Both the position numbers and the translations under genes were made by a program. Below are positions 1-6,821 of a stretch of DNA of 14,162 nucleotides, in pieces. This stretch comes from JAQICB01 sp046482735. GTDB lineage: Bacteria; Bacteroidota; Bacteroidia; Bacteroidales; UBA1715. The DNA lies in NCBI GenBank assembly GCA_046482735.1, contig JAWOEL010000087.1, positions 1 through 14,162 on the forward strand, in the 5' to 3' direction. Position 1 is the stretch's first letter; the number at the start of each line of letters is the position of its first letter. Below the pieces are notes generated by a model that saw nothing but the letters and a program-made list of their open reading frames with translations, was not told the origin of the DNA and searched no databases.

Positions 1-1
1 C

Positions 2-1078
2 CGAACGACTCAATTTATTGTTTCGGCAGAAAATGAAGATAATTGTGTAACTGTTGATACGGTAACAGTAGAAGTGGATGAGTTACAAATTGACACATAT
101 ATCTTTGATCAAATAAGTTGCTACGGTGAAACCGATGGGAGAATATATGTTTCTCCTATTGGTACAGAACCATATGTATATGAATGGGAGAATGGTCATA
201 CCGGACAGTCTCGTATGGATCTGAATGAAGGTTTATATTCAGTAACAGTAACTGACGATTTAGGATGTGAAAATTCCCGCGATTTCGAAATAATTGAACC
301 GGAACCTCTTCAGATAACAGATACAACTATTAATTTTGTTACATGTAGTACAGCTTGCAATGGCAGTATACACGTAAAAACTACAGGAGGTACAAAACCA
401 TACACTTATTCCTGGTCACATAGATATGACACAACCGCTTCTATACATAATCTATGTTTAGATTCGGAATATACCGTAAACGTAACAGATAAGCATGGGT
501 GTAAAACAACAGTAAACGATACTATACACATTGGTATGTTTGCATCACTTCCATATGTAGATGCGTATGCAGACGATTATAATCTATATGAAGGACAAAC
601 AACAACAATACATGCTGCACCTGAAGTTTCTGATACAATTAACTATAAATGGACACCACAATTATGGCTCGAATCTGACACTTCTGGTGTAACAGAAACA
701 AGTACCCCGGAATCTATTACATATTACGTGTATGCAACAGATCAATACGGATGCATGTCTCAAGATACTGTTTCAATAACAGTACACGAGTGGGAGTGTG
801 GAGACCCATACATATTTGTTCCAACTGCATTTTCCCCTAATGATGATGGTGTAAATGATATTTTAGAAATAAAAAGTGACGTTATTACAGATATTTCATT
901 TGAAATATATGATCGCTGGGGCGAATGTGTGTTTTCAACCACCGAACTTGATGCAACCTGGGATGGCACATACAAAGGAGAGAAACTCCATCCACAAGTT
1001 CTGGTATATTATATTAAAGCTCGTTGCTTGAATGAAGAAGAGTTTGTTCAGGAAGGTAATATAACAATACTGGAATAA
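2..1078 (+). CDS. Large T9SS cargo protein, C-terminal part: SprB repeats, Ig-like domain, type B sorting domain
   Basis: The reading frame is open from base 2, so the start lies upstream and only the last 358 residues are seen. The first ~28 residues are the end of an Ig-like domain (DTVTVEV). Two SprB-type repeats follow, at about nt 110-313 (ISCYGETDG ... YSVTVTDDLGC) and 335-532 (VTCSTACNGS ... YTVNVTDKHGC), each with Cys near both ends. Another PKD/Ig-like segment covers about 551-787. From about nt 800 the C-terminus is a gliding-motility-associated, CHU_C-like type B sorting domain: FVPTAFSPNDDGVND, then EIYDRWGE, WDGTYKGE and YYIKA. Such proteins cross the outer membrane through the T9SS and stay on the surface or are released; many are adhesins, SprB being the motility adhesin. 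The stop codon overlaps the ATG of the porP/sprF-like gene, suggesting a cargo-partner pair. Its specific ligand or role cannot be read from this part. Confidence 0.9.
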   Translation, partial: RTTQFIVSAENEDNCVTVDTVTVEVDELQIDTYIFDQISCYGETDGRIYVSPIGTEPYVYEWENGHTGQSRMDLNEGLYSVTVTDDLGCENSRDFEIIEPEPLQITDTTINFVTCSTACNGSIHVKTTGGTKPYTYSWSHRYDTTASIHNLCLDSEYTVNVTDKHGCKTTVNDTIHIGMFASLPYVDAYADDYNLYEGQTTTIHAAPEVSDTINYKWTPQLWLESDTSGVTETSTPESITYYVYATDQYGCMSQDTVSITVHEWECGDPYIFVPTAFSPNDDGVNDILEIKSDVITDISFEIYDRWGECVFSTTELDATWDGTYKGEKLHPQVLVYYIKARCLNEEEFVQEGNITILE

Positions 1079-2109
1079 TGCATAAAACCACTCTTCACAT
1101 AGTATTAATCGTGATATGTGTTCTGTTATTTCAAAAATATACACCGGCACAAGATATACATTTCTCCAACTTCTACACAAATGCTCTTCATCTCAATCCT
1201 GCTTTGACAGGATTTTTTAAAGGTAAATACAGATTAGGAGTTGCGTTTCGTGACCAATACAGAACAGTTGCTGTTCCCTACCAAACTATGACGTTTACCT
1301 GTGACGGAAAATTATCTCCTGCCCGGTTTGGGCGTCAGAATATGGGTCTTGGGCTTATGTTGACATACGATATTGCAGGAGATTCTCATTTTAGTACCAT
1401 GCAAATTGGTATCCCCTTTGCCTATCACATTAAAACATATGCGAAAAATTGGAAATTTTCCGGTGGAATACTTCCTTCAGTATACACAAATGCTATTGAC
1501 TATACGCAATTAAAATTTCCCGACCAATTTGACGGCATACAATATACTCCTGACATTCCAACGCAAGAAAACATAATTGATAAAAATTTAGCGTACTTTA
1601 ATATCGGAGCAGGTTTGTTCGGAATGTATACTCCCAACAAAAAAGTTCGATACGGAGTGGGACTTGCAATATATAATATAACTCAGCCCAATATATCATT
1701 CTACAGTGATAATAATATCATCCTTCCTCGTAGATATCTTATCCACGGACTTTCTCATATAGAACTACGCAGAGATTGGGATGTGATTCCTGCTGCTAAA
1801 GTACAATTTCAAACAACCCAACATGAATATCAATTTGGTGCAACAGTTCTTCATTATACACATTCCACACGTATACCTAAAATTAATGCCGGAATCTGGT
1901 TTAGAGCACGCGACAAAGATGCCGTTATTTTAGGAATTGGAGGTCTAGTTAACGGATACAATATTATACTCAACTATGACATAAACATGTCTACATTAAA
2001 AACTGCCAGTAATGGTCATGGGGCTCTTGAATTAAGTATTTCTTATATTTTGACCAGTTTACGCAGAGGGAACAAAAAAGCACCGGTTAAATGTCCCGCT
2101 TATCTATAA
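1078..2109 (+). CDS. PorP/SprF family type IX secretion outer-membrane protein (cargo partner)
   Basis: This 343-residue protein has an N-terminal Sec signal (hydrophobic LHIVLIVICVLLF, then TPAQ, with cleavage probably before the Gln at residue 25). The mature N-terminus, QDIHFSNFYTNALHLNPALTG, has the family pattern Q-(D/E)-x-H-F/L-S-x-(Y/F)-x-x-x-x-x-x-NPA-x-(T/A)-G. The rest alternates short hydrophobic and glycine-rich strands (VRYGVGLAIYNIT, AVILGIGGLVNGYNIILNYDI), as expected of a small outer-membrane beta-barrel. It ends in CPAYL, resembling the CP-containing C-termini common in this family. PorP is part of the T9SS outer-membrane apparatus, and SprF-like paralogues are needed for secretion of particular type B cargo. 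The ATG overlaps the stop of the cargo gene by one base, so translation is probably coupled. I infer that it serves that upstream cargo rather than being the core PorP, but the sequence alone does not prove this. Confidence 0.9.
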   Translation: MHKTTLHIVLIVICVLLFQKYTPAQDIHFSNFYTNALHLNPALTGFFKGKYRLGVAFRDQYRTVAVPYQTMTFTCDGKLSPARFGRQNMGLGLMLTYDIAGDSHFSTMQIGIPFAYHIKTYAKNWKFSGGILPSVYTNAIDYTQLKFPDQFDGIQYTPDIPTQENIIDKNLAYFNIGAGLFGMYTPNKKVRYGVGLAIYNITQPNISFYSDNNIILPRRYLIHGLSHIELRRDWDVIPAAKVQFQTTQHEYQFGATVLHYTHSTRIPKINAGIWFRARDKDAVILGIGGLVNGYNIILNYDINMSTLKTASNGHGALELSISYILTSLRRGNKKAPVKCPAYL

Positions 2110-2134
2110 TTATGTAAAATGGAGTTATCCTGAA

Positions 2135-2677
2135 TTATACTAAAAATTTTTGGGCTACACTCCACAAGACCATACCACAACTTACTGAAATATTGAATGA
2201 ATGTTTCGTACCAAATTGCGGGATTTCTATGCATTTATCGGACATATCTATAACCGATTGCTGAACACCAGATACTTCATTACCAAACACAAGAGCGTAT
2301 TTTTTTTCTGTATCAATCGTTAAGTTATGTAAAAATGTACTATTACGGGTTTGCTCTACCGAACAAATTATATATCCGTCTTTTTGTAATTGTTCTATTA
2401 CTGCTTCAGTACTATCCGAATATTCCCAGTCTACTGCCTCATGTGCACCTAATGCAGTTTTTTGAATTTCTTTATGTGGCGGCTTGCATGTAATGCCGCA
2501 TAAGTACATTTTTTCTACAGCAAAGCCATCAGATGTACGAAATGCTGACCCAACATTTTGTCCGCTTCGTACATTGTCAAGTATTATTGCAACAGGAATT
2601 TTTGCAGCCAATTTAAAATCGTCTACAGATATACGACCTAATTCATGTAATGATAATTTTTTAAAACTCTTTTTCAA
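2135..2677 (-). CDS. SpoU/TrmH family RNA 2'-O-methyltransferase
   Basis: This is a 180-residue SPOUT-fold enzyme that transfers a methyl group from S-adenosylmethionine to a ribose 2'-OH in tRNA or rRNA; its target cannot be told from the sequence. The three family motifs are present: motif 1 NVGSAFRTSD (Asn41, Arg47), motif 2 LVFGNEVSGV (Glu134 at 129-138) and motif 3 EIPQFGTKHSFNISVS (Asn162 near 151-166), where the usual SLN is SFN. There is no extra N-terminal substrate-binding domain, which fits the short Bacteroidota forms. The start is a TTG at 2677: no ATG exists in frame before residue 57, which lies inside the fold, and an in-frame stop is found 7 codons upstream. Residues KKLSLHELGRIS match the usual N-terminus. 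The gene overlaps the end of the upstream exported-protein gene by 17 nt in another frame, suggesting co-transcription and coupled translation. Confidence 0.9.
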   Translation of the reverse strand: MKKSFKKLSLHELGRISVDDFKLAAKIPVAIILDNVRSGQNVGSAFRTSDGFAVEKMYLCGITCKPPHKEIQKTALGAHEAVDWEYSDSTEAVIEQLQKDGYIICSVEQTRNSTFLHNLTIDTEKKYALVFGNEVSGVQQSVIDMSDKCIEIPQFGTKHSFNISVSCGMVLWSVAQKFLV

Positions 2678-3047
2678 TACGGAAGGTTTTACATGTTACA
2701 CCATTTTTTTTCACATCTAAAAAATAAATACCGGAAAAAATAGTCTTAATATCAAATAAGGTATGCGTTGCTTCAAGTTGTTGTTTTGTCATAGGGCCAT
2801 ATGCTCCTTTTTTATAAAATTCAATTGAAACATCTTTATACTCATATACAATTACCTCAATAGCATCACTTTTCACCACACACTGTGCATCAACAGAAAT
2901 GCTATCATGTTGAAATTCTGTTGATATAGCTATTTCAGAAATAGTTGTAGTATCTGAAGTTAATCCCTCCAAAGAGTAGGTTTTGTCCTGAGCATATATA
3001 CTAATTGATATACATGCAAAAATTGAAGCAACAACTATTTTTTTCAT
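2661..3047 (-). CDS. Small exported protein consisting mostly of a T9SS type A-like C-terminal domain
   Basis: This 128-residue protein starts with a clear Sec signal (MKKIVVASIFACISISIYA, cleavage probably before Gln20). A short Ser/Thr/Asp-rich linker follows, then a beta-rich domain from about residue 48. The end, SGIYFLDVKKNGVTCKTFRIEK (residues 105-126, with two residues after it), closely resembles the closing strands of type A T9SS sorting domains (typically L-x-x-G-I-Y-x-x-x-V ... K-x-x-I/V). The preceding IEVIVYEYKDVSIEFYKK fits the earlier strands of that fold. Cys56 and Cys119 could form a disulfide. Almost no cargo remains between signal and domain. It could be a mini-cargo, a degenerate remnant of a larger secreted protein, or a periplasmic protein that only resembles the domain. 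Its gene leads a two-gene minus-strand unit with the methyltransferase. I do not recognise a named family for the whole protein. Confidence 0.75.
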   Translation of the reverse strand: MKKIVVASIFACISISIYAQDKTYSLEGLTSDTTTISEIAISTEFQHDSISVDAQCVVKSDAIEVIVYEYKDVSIEFYKKGAYGPMTKQQLEATHTLFDIKTIFSGIYFLDVKKNGVTCKTFRIEKEF

Positions 3048-3066
3048 TTTTTTAGTTAAATTAATT

Positions 3067-3086
3067 GTTTATGCACATGTATAAAC
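3067..3086. repeat. Imperfect 20-bp palindrome in the 3048-3231 intergenic gap
   Basis: GTTTATGCACATGTATAAAC pairs at 8 of 10 half-site positions, with perfect GTTTAT/ATAAAC arms. It lies between the possible minus-strand -7 box (3109-3116) and the start codon at 3047, where it could be an operator or a leader hairpin. The rest of the 184-bp gap is AT-rich with a plus-strand promoter-like box at its right end and nothing else I recognise. Confidence 0.3.
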
Positions 3087-3108
3087 GTACAAATAAAACA
3101 TATATATA

Positions 3109-3116
3109 CAAATATA
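3109..3116 (-). promoter_or_regulatory. Possible Bacteroidota -7 element for the minus-strand exported protein/methyltransferase unit
   Basis: Read on the minus strand the box is TATATTTG, a perfect TAnnTTTG match, about 61 nt before the start codon at 3047. No CAA (minus-strand TTG) is found at the expected -33 distance. It lies in a very AT-rich stretch, so chance is a real alternative. Confidence 0.28.
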
Positions 3117-3196
3117 CTAAAATATATAATAGCAGAATAAATACCTTTCATACTTTTTAAGTATAACTACACACAATAAAAAAAGCATTGTTATTT

Positions 3197-3226
3197 TTGT
3201 TAGTAAAATCAAAAGTACGATTTTTG
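3197..3226 (+). promoter_or_regulatory. Bacteroidota-type promoter before the basic-protein/TPR unit
   Basis: TTG at 3197-3199 is followed after 19 nt by GATTTTTG at 3219-3226, one mismatch from the TAnnTTTG -7 element, and the spacing fits the phylum consensus. The box ends only 5 nt before the ATG at 3232, so transcripts from it would be leaderless or nearly so. Confidence 0.4.
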
Positions 3227-3231
3227 CATAT

Positions 3232-3795
3232 ATGACAATATTTCGTGTAACCTTTTTTATGTTAATTTTATTTTGTGTTCAAACCACCACGTTTGCACAA
3301 GATGAAGAAGAAGAGCCCACAAAGAAAAAACGATCATCTTTGTTTGTACCAAAAACAAAAAAATCTTCAAAAGCAAAAAAGTCTAAAAGACGAAAAGACC
3401 TATTTCGTGATCAAGTATTTTCATCAAAAAAAGAGTCGGAAAAGGAACAAGCCAAAAGACATCGGAAAGAACGAAAAAAAGAACGAAAAAAGTATAAGCA
3501 AAATCGAGGAGAAATTCAAGATAGCCGAACACTGAAACAAATGAAAAGAAATGAACGCGAGGCAGAAAAATATAATGAGCAAAAAAGCATGCCCTTTTTT
3601 AGAAGAATGTGGACACGATTAATACCTTCAAAAAGTGAGCGTGTGCAAAACAAACAACGCCGTAAAGCCGAACGAGTGGAACGACGGAAAAATAAAGCTC
3701 AACGTAAAAAAGAATCAGGCTATACACCAGATATTAAAAAAAGAAAAAATAAACAACTCAGAAGTTTTTGGAATCCATTTAAAAGTAGAAGATAA
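3232..3795 (+). CDS. Exported, highly basic Lys/Arg-rich protein of unknown function
   Basis: No family is recognised. The 187 residues begin with a plausible Sec signal (VTFFMLILFCVQTTTFA, cleavage before Gln23), then an acidic patch DEEEE, then an extremely basic body. By hand count about 63 of the 165 mature residues are Lys or Arg. The body contains the tandem ERKKERKK and stretches that could form charged helices. Two short aromatic motifs, MPFFRRMWTRLIPSKSER (about 120-137) and RSFWNPFKSRR at the C-terminus, break the pattern and may be binding sites. The protein should carry a strong positive charge in the periplasm or at the surface. Binding to nucleic acid, lipopolysaccharide or another anionic polymer is possible but is inference. 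It is followed after one base by the TPR gene, so the two probably form an operon. The ATG is the only start that keeps a full signal peptide. Confidence 0.75.
   Translation: MTIFRVTFFMLILFCVQTTTFAQDEEEEPTKKKRSSLFVPKTKKSSKAKKSKRRKDLFRDQVFSSKKESEKEQAKRHRKERKKERKKYKQNRGEIQDSRTLKQMKRNEREAEKYNEQKSMPFFRRMWTRLIPSKSERVQNKQRRKAERVERRKNKAQRKKESGYTPDIKKRKNKQLRSFWNPFKSRR
3469..3492 (+). repeat. 12-bp tandem repeat encoding ERKK twice
   Basis: GAACGAAAAAAA is followed at once by GAACGAAAAAAG, differing only in the last base. It lies in frame inside the Lys/Arg-rich gene and includes a run of seven A. Unit gain or loss would keep the frame; slippage in the A-run would break it. Confidence 0.7.
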
Positions 3796-3796
3796 C

Positions 3797-4747
3797 ATGA
3801 AAAAAAGTATAGTAACAATTATAAGTATTATTGGTTTTACAGCTCTATCATCTTTGCATGGTCAAAATTGCGACTCATTGTATATATCGTCACTTACGTC
3901 ATTTGATGAAAAAGAATATACAGAATCTATCGAAACTATTAATACATGTATAAACGTATGTCCCGATCATGAAAAATATTATTTACACAAAGCAAAGGCA
4001 TATTATAATATACACAATATAATAAAAACTATACAAAGTTTACACAAAGCTATAGATATCAATGACACCTGTATAGAGGCGTATACACTTCGTGCACAGA
4101 TATACTTAGATCAGCATTTTCTAGCAAAAGCAATAGACGATTATGAGAAAATATTTACTATTCTTCCGCAATTACATACGCAGTTTACGCCAATTTATCA
4201 TTTGAATTTAAGCAAAGCGTATAATAACACACGTCAATATCACAAAGCATATGATTTACTGAAAAATGTAGAAGACAAAGCAGAGGGCAGTATTGGTTAC
4301 CATGCAAATATATCGGTTAGTTGCATGTATTTGAATAAAGAAACTGAAGCAAAATTTCATTTGCAGAAATGCCTCGAAATTGATCCCGGATTTACCGGAG
4401 GACTCGTTAATATGGGATACTATTTAGTAACCAAAAAAGAATATAAAAAAGCAATTGAATACTTCGACAAAGCCTTAGTGAAGAATCCTAGAGAAGCTTA
4501 TGCACTTAACAATAGAGGATTTGCATATTTCAAATTACATAAATATGCAAAAGCACTCGACGATGTTAATCAATCGATAAAATTACAGCCCGATAATTCT
4601 TTTGCGTATAAAAATAGAGGATTAATATACAGTAAAACCGGACTTACCGAAGATGCATGTAAAGATTTTGAAAAAGCACTGAAATTAGGCTATACCGAAA
4701 TGTATGATAAAGAAGTTGAAATGTTACACAAAAAAATATGTAAATAA
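3797..4747 (+). CDS. Exported tetratricopeptide-repeat (TPR) protein
   Basis: This 316-residue protein has a Sec signal (MKKSIVTIISIIGFTALSSLHG, cleavage before Gln23) followed by about eight TPR-like helical pairs filling residues 26-301. The clearest are GYYLVTKKEYKKAIEYFDKA (207-226), GFAYFKLHKYAKALDDVNQS (241-260) and GLIYSKTGLTEDACKDFEKA (275-294), with the usual Gly/Ala-Tyr-Ala pattern and Pro near each repeat end. TPR arrays are protein-protein interaction scaffolds; the partner is unknown. Frame openness continues upstream to 3635, but that stretch lies in the coding region of the basic protein in another frame. The ATG at 3797 follows that gene's stop by one base and opens directly into a signal peptide, so it is the right start. 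The tight spacing suggests co-translation with the basic protein, which may be its partner. The gene ends 1 bp from the convergent yraN stop. Confidence 0.88.
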   Translation: MKKSIVTIISIIGFTALSSLHGQNCDSLYISSLTSFDEKEYTESIETINTCINVCPDHEKYYLHKAKAYYNIHNIIKTIQSLHKAIDINDTCIEAYTLRAQIYLDQHFLAKAIDDYEKIFTILPQLHTQFTPIYHLNLSKAYNNTRQYHKAYDLLKNVEDKAEGSIGYHANISVSCMYLNKETEAKFHLQKCLEIDPGFTGGLVNMGYYLVTKKEYKKAIEYFDKALVKNPREAYALNNRGFAYFKLHKYAKALDDVNQSIKLQPDNSFAYKNRGLIYSKTGLTEDACKDFEKALKLGYTEMYDKEVEMLHKKICK

Positions 4748-4748
4748 T

Positions 4749-5117
4749 TTAAGCTAAGGGATAAAATGCATCTTCTATATGGCTTACATCTGTAATCTGC
4801 GAATTGTGAATTACCGAAACAATATCAAAACGTATTTCACCTGAGAAATCTTTTTTTTCTATATAGGCATTTGCGGCTTGCACCAAAAAACGTTGCTTTT
4901 TTCGGTTAACAGCATCTTGCGGGCGTTCAAAATATGGGGTTGAACGTGTTTTAACTTCCACAATAACAAGACAATCACCATCAAGCATAATTATATCAAT
5001 TTCTTTATGCTTAAAATGCCAATTCCTCTCTAACAAAATATAACCTTTTCGTGATAGGTAATTATACGCAATTTGCTCACCTTTTAATCCTAAAGATGAT
5101 TTTTCTATTTTATTCAT
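4749..5117 (-). CDS. YraN family protein (UPF0102, PD-(D/E)xK nuclease-like)
   Basis: This 122-residue cytoplasmic protein matches the YraN/UPF0102 family in length and motifs. It has an N-terminal G-x-x-G-E (GLKGEQIA, Glu14) and helix, YLSRKGY, then RNWHFKHKEIDII with Glu39 and Asp41. Next come VIVEVKTR with Glu54 and Lys56, and RFDIVSV near residue 98. The E-x-D ... E-V-K set is the PD-(D/E)xK active-site pattern shared with Holliday-junction resolvase-like nucleases, so metal-dependent DNA cleavage is plausible. The cellular role of the family is not firmly established. The start is ATG at 5117 on the minus strand. It stands alone, divergent from the DUF4412-like gene and convergent with the TPR gene, whose stop codon is 1 bp away. 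Confidence 0.92.
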   Translation of the reverse strand: MNKIEKSSLGLKGEQIAYNYLSRKGYILLERNWHFKHKEIDIIMLDGDCLVIVEVKTRSTPYFERPQDAVNRKKQRFLVQAANAYIEKKDFSGEIRFDIVSVIHNSQITDVSHIEDAFYPLA

Positions 5118-5141
5118 CTAACTATTCATCATTTTTTTTCG

Positions 5142-5149
5142 TATATTTG
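5142..5149 (+). promoter_or_regulatory. Bacteroidota -7 element before the DUF4412-like gene
   Basis: TATATTTG matches TAnnTTTG and lies 31 nt before the ATG at 5181. There is no clear -33 TTG upstream, where the sequence runs into the start of yraN on the other strand. AT richness makes a chance match possible. Confidence 0.35.
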
Positions 5150-5180
5150 AATATTATTGGGTTTGATTAATAACAAAAAT

Positions 5181-5828
5181 ATGAAATTTTTTTCAACAAT
5201 AGTATTATTAGTTGTCATAAATCTTAGTGCATTTTCGCAAAGATTTGAAGGTACTATTGATATTGTTAAGAAAACACATACAGACACCACATATTATAGT
5301 TATACCATTAAAAAACAGCAAATTCGTATAGACGAATATGATAAATATAAAGAACTCAAAAAAACCTATTTATTAAATCTTAAAGACAGTTCAATTTTTG
5401 CAATTAACCACACACAAAAAATATACATGCCCGTAAAACGGCAAAAAGCTATAGAATTTGCAGAAAACAAACCCGAAATAATAAACACCGGAAATTATAA
5501 ATATATTGAAGGTTATAAATGCTACCAATGGAGAGTGCGCGACGAAAGTAGCAATACAGAAATTGCGTATTGGATTGCACAAGAGAATTTTGATTTTTTC
5601 AAACCTATGTCTGTGTTATGGCAAAATATCGAAACAAGCTTTTCTTTTTTCACTCTGTTACCTCTTAATAATATAGCCGGGAATATGCCTTTACTGACCG
5701 AGAGTAGAACGCTACTTCGTGATGAGAAAGCTATATATACAGTAATAAAAATAGAAACTGCCTCTATAGAAAACGAAAAGGTTTTCACTATTCCCGAAAC
5801 ATATAATATGCACGAAGTTATACGATAA
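5181..5828 (+). CDS. Exported DUF4412-like protein, possibly lipoprotein-carrier-like fold
   Basis: This 215-residue protein has a Sec signal MKFFSTIVLLVVINLSAFS with cleavage probably before Gln20. The mature start, RFEGTIDIVKKTHTDTTYY, followed by short alternating strands (YTIKKQQIRIDEYD, YLLNLKDSSIFAINHTQKIYMPV), resembles Bacteroidota DUF4412-type periplasmic proteins, which have a LolA-like half-barrel look. The end VFTIPETYNMHEVIR also fits: such proteins often finish with an F-x-(I/V)-P-x-x-Y motif. A ligand such as lipid or lipoprotein is inference only. The open frame extends 8 codons upstream to a TTG at 5157, but the ATG at 5181 is the better start because it begins directly with the signal peptide and lies about 30 nt after a TATATTTG box. 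It is a single gene whose stop is 2 bp from the stop of the convergent LD-carboxypeptidase gene. Confidence 0.78.
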   Translation: MKFFSTIVLLVVINLSAFSQRFEGTIDIVKKTHTDTTYYSYTIKKQQIRIDEYDKYKELKKTYLLNLKDSSIFAINHTQKIYMPVKRQKAIEFAENKPEIINTGNYKYIEGYKCYQWRVRDESSNTEIAYWIAQENFDFFKPMSVLWQNIETSFSFFTLLPLNNIAGNMPLLTESRTLLRDEKAIYTVIKIETASIENEKVFTIPETYNMHEVIR

Positions 5829-5830
5829 AG

Positions 5831-6730
5831 TTAGAGCAAAGACAAAATAACTTCATTTTCAAAACTTTCTAATGTGTATTCACCCCCAATTTGAAGGGCA
5901 TGATTTATATTCGTGTGACCAAAAGGTGCATTAAAACACACAGGATACGAATATTCTTCAACCGCTTGACATATAATTTCTTCTACAGATAAATGAAATG
6001 GGTTATTGCCCGGTTTTGTGCCCGAAAATGAACCAACAACCAAAGCAGATATACGAGATAATATACCACTCAATTTCAAATTTTGCAACATTCTATCAAT
6101 ATGATAATCATATTCTCCTACCTCTTCAATACATAAAATTGTATCAGAAAAATCATATTCAAAAGACAAATCACGTAAAGACTGCAAAACAGACAAGTTG
6201 CCACCTATTAGTCGCCCCGTTGCTTTGCCATATCTGTTATATTGAGAAGATGAAAAAGAATATACAGGCTTTGTGCCAAAAAGCATAGCGTGCAAAGACT
6301 GTAATGACTCAGCCTTAACGGTTTCAAAATTAATAGGCATCGCCGCATGAACAGACGCTACATGTACTGAATTAAGATACGCATGTGCAACCGTAATATC
6401 ACTAAAACCTATCACCCATTTCGGACTGTTGAGAAAAACAGAATAATCCATAAAAGGGAACACCCGTATAGCACCATATCCTCCACGAGCACAGAAGATT
6501 GCACGTACATCAGGATTGTTTAGAGCATTTTGCAGATCCTCCCGTCTGTGTTCATCAGTTCCTGCAAAAGCACCGAAACTGTTGGTTGCATATGAACCAA
6601 TAAGCACAGACAGCCCCCATGATTCCAGAATACGTTGAGCTGAAACAATATACTGCTCATCAATTGGTCCGGCAGGAGATATAATAGAAACAAGGTCGCC
6701 GGTTTGTAAAAAATCAGGTTTTATTATCAT
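5831..6730 (-). CDS. ldcA: LD-carboxypeptidase, peptidase family S66 (muramoyltetrapeptide carboxypeptidase)
   Basis: This 299-residue enzyme is of the S66 family, which removes the terminal D-Ala from murein tetrapeptides during cell-wall recycling. The N-terminal domain starts with the family motif VSIISPAGPID (residues 14-24), then FCARGGYGAIRVFPFMDY and the nucleophile motif VIGFSDIT (Ser110). The C-terminal domain has IEEVGEYDYHIDRMLQ with the probable catalytic Glu202, and FNAPFGHTNINHALQIGG with His272. Spacing of Ser-Glu-His matches known LdcA enzymes. No signal peptide is present, so it is probably cytoplasmic, as expected for recycling. The ATG at 6730 gives the normal N-terminus and faces metG across a 91-bp divergent gap. 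The gene symbol follows the family; a related S66 member such as a microcin-immunity (MccF-like) protein is less likely given the full housekeeping-like motifs. Confidence 0.9.
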   Translation of the reverse strand: MIIKPDFLQTGDLVSIISPAGPIDEQYIVSAQRILESWGLSVLIGSYATNSFGAFAGTDEHRREDLQNALNNPDVRAIFCARGGYGAIRVFPFMDYSVFLNSPKWVIGFSDITVAHAYLNSVHVASVHAAMPINFETVKAESLQSLHAMLFGTKPVYSFSSSQYNRYGKATGRLIGGNLSVLQSLRDLSFEYDFSDTILCIEEVGEYDYHIDRMLQNLKLSGILSRISALVVGSFSGTKPGNNPFHLSVEEIICQAVEEYSYPVCFNAPFGHTNINHALQIGGEYTLESFENEVILSLL

Positions 6731-6744
6731 GATTTAGCAAAGTT

Positions 6745-6777
6745 TTGTACTCAAAAGAGAATATTAATTTATCTTTG
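6745..6777 (+). promoter_or_regulatory. Bacteroidota-type promoter for metG
   Basis: TTG at 6745-6747 (within TTTTG) and a perfect -7 element TATCTTTG at 6770-6777 are separated by 22 nt, at the long end of the accepted spacing. The ATG of metG is 44 nt further on, and the intervening leader is A-rich. Confidence 0.5.
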
Positions 6778-6821
6778 CGAAGATAAAGAGAAAAATGAAT
6801 TACAAAAAATATATATAACTA

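Noticed and set aside
3275..3535. Lys-rich 86-codon open frame overlapping the basic protein gene
   Set aside because: It is a shadow frame produced by A-rich codons, with no start signal or recognisable domain.
3635..3796. 54-codon in-frame extension upstream of the TPR protein
   Set aside because: It overlaps the basic protein gene in another frame and would bury the signal peptide that begins at 3797.
5174..5199. Minus-strand TATTTTTG as the yraN promoter
   Set aside because: The nearest TTG-equivalent is only 12-15 nt away, shorter than the accepted spacing, and it overlaps the start of the opposite gene; such boxes are common by chance in this AT-rich DNA.
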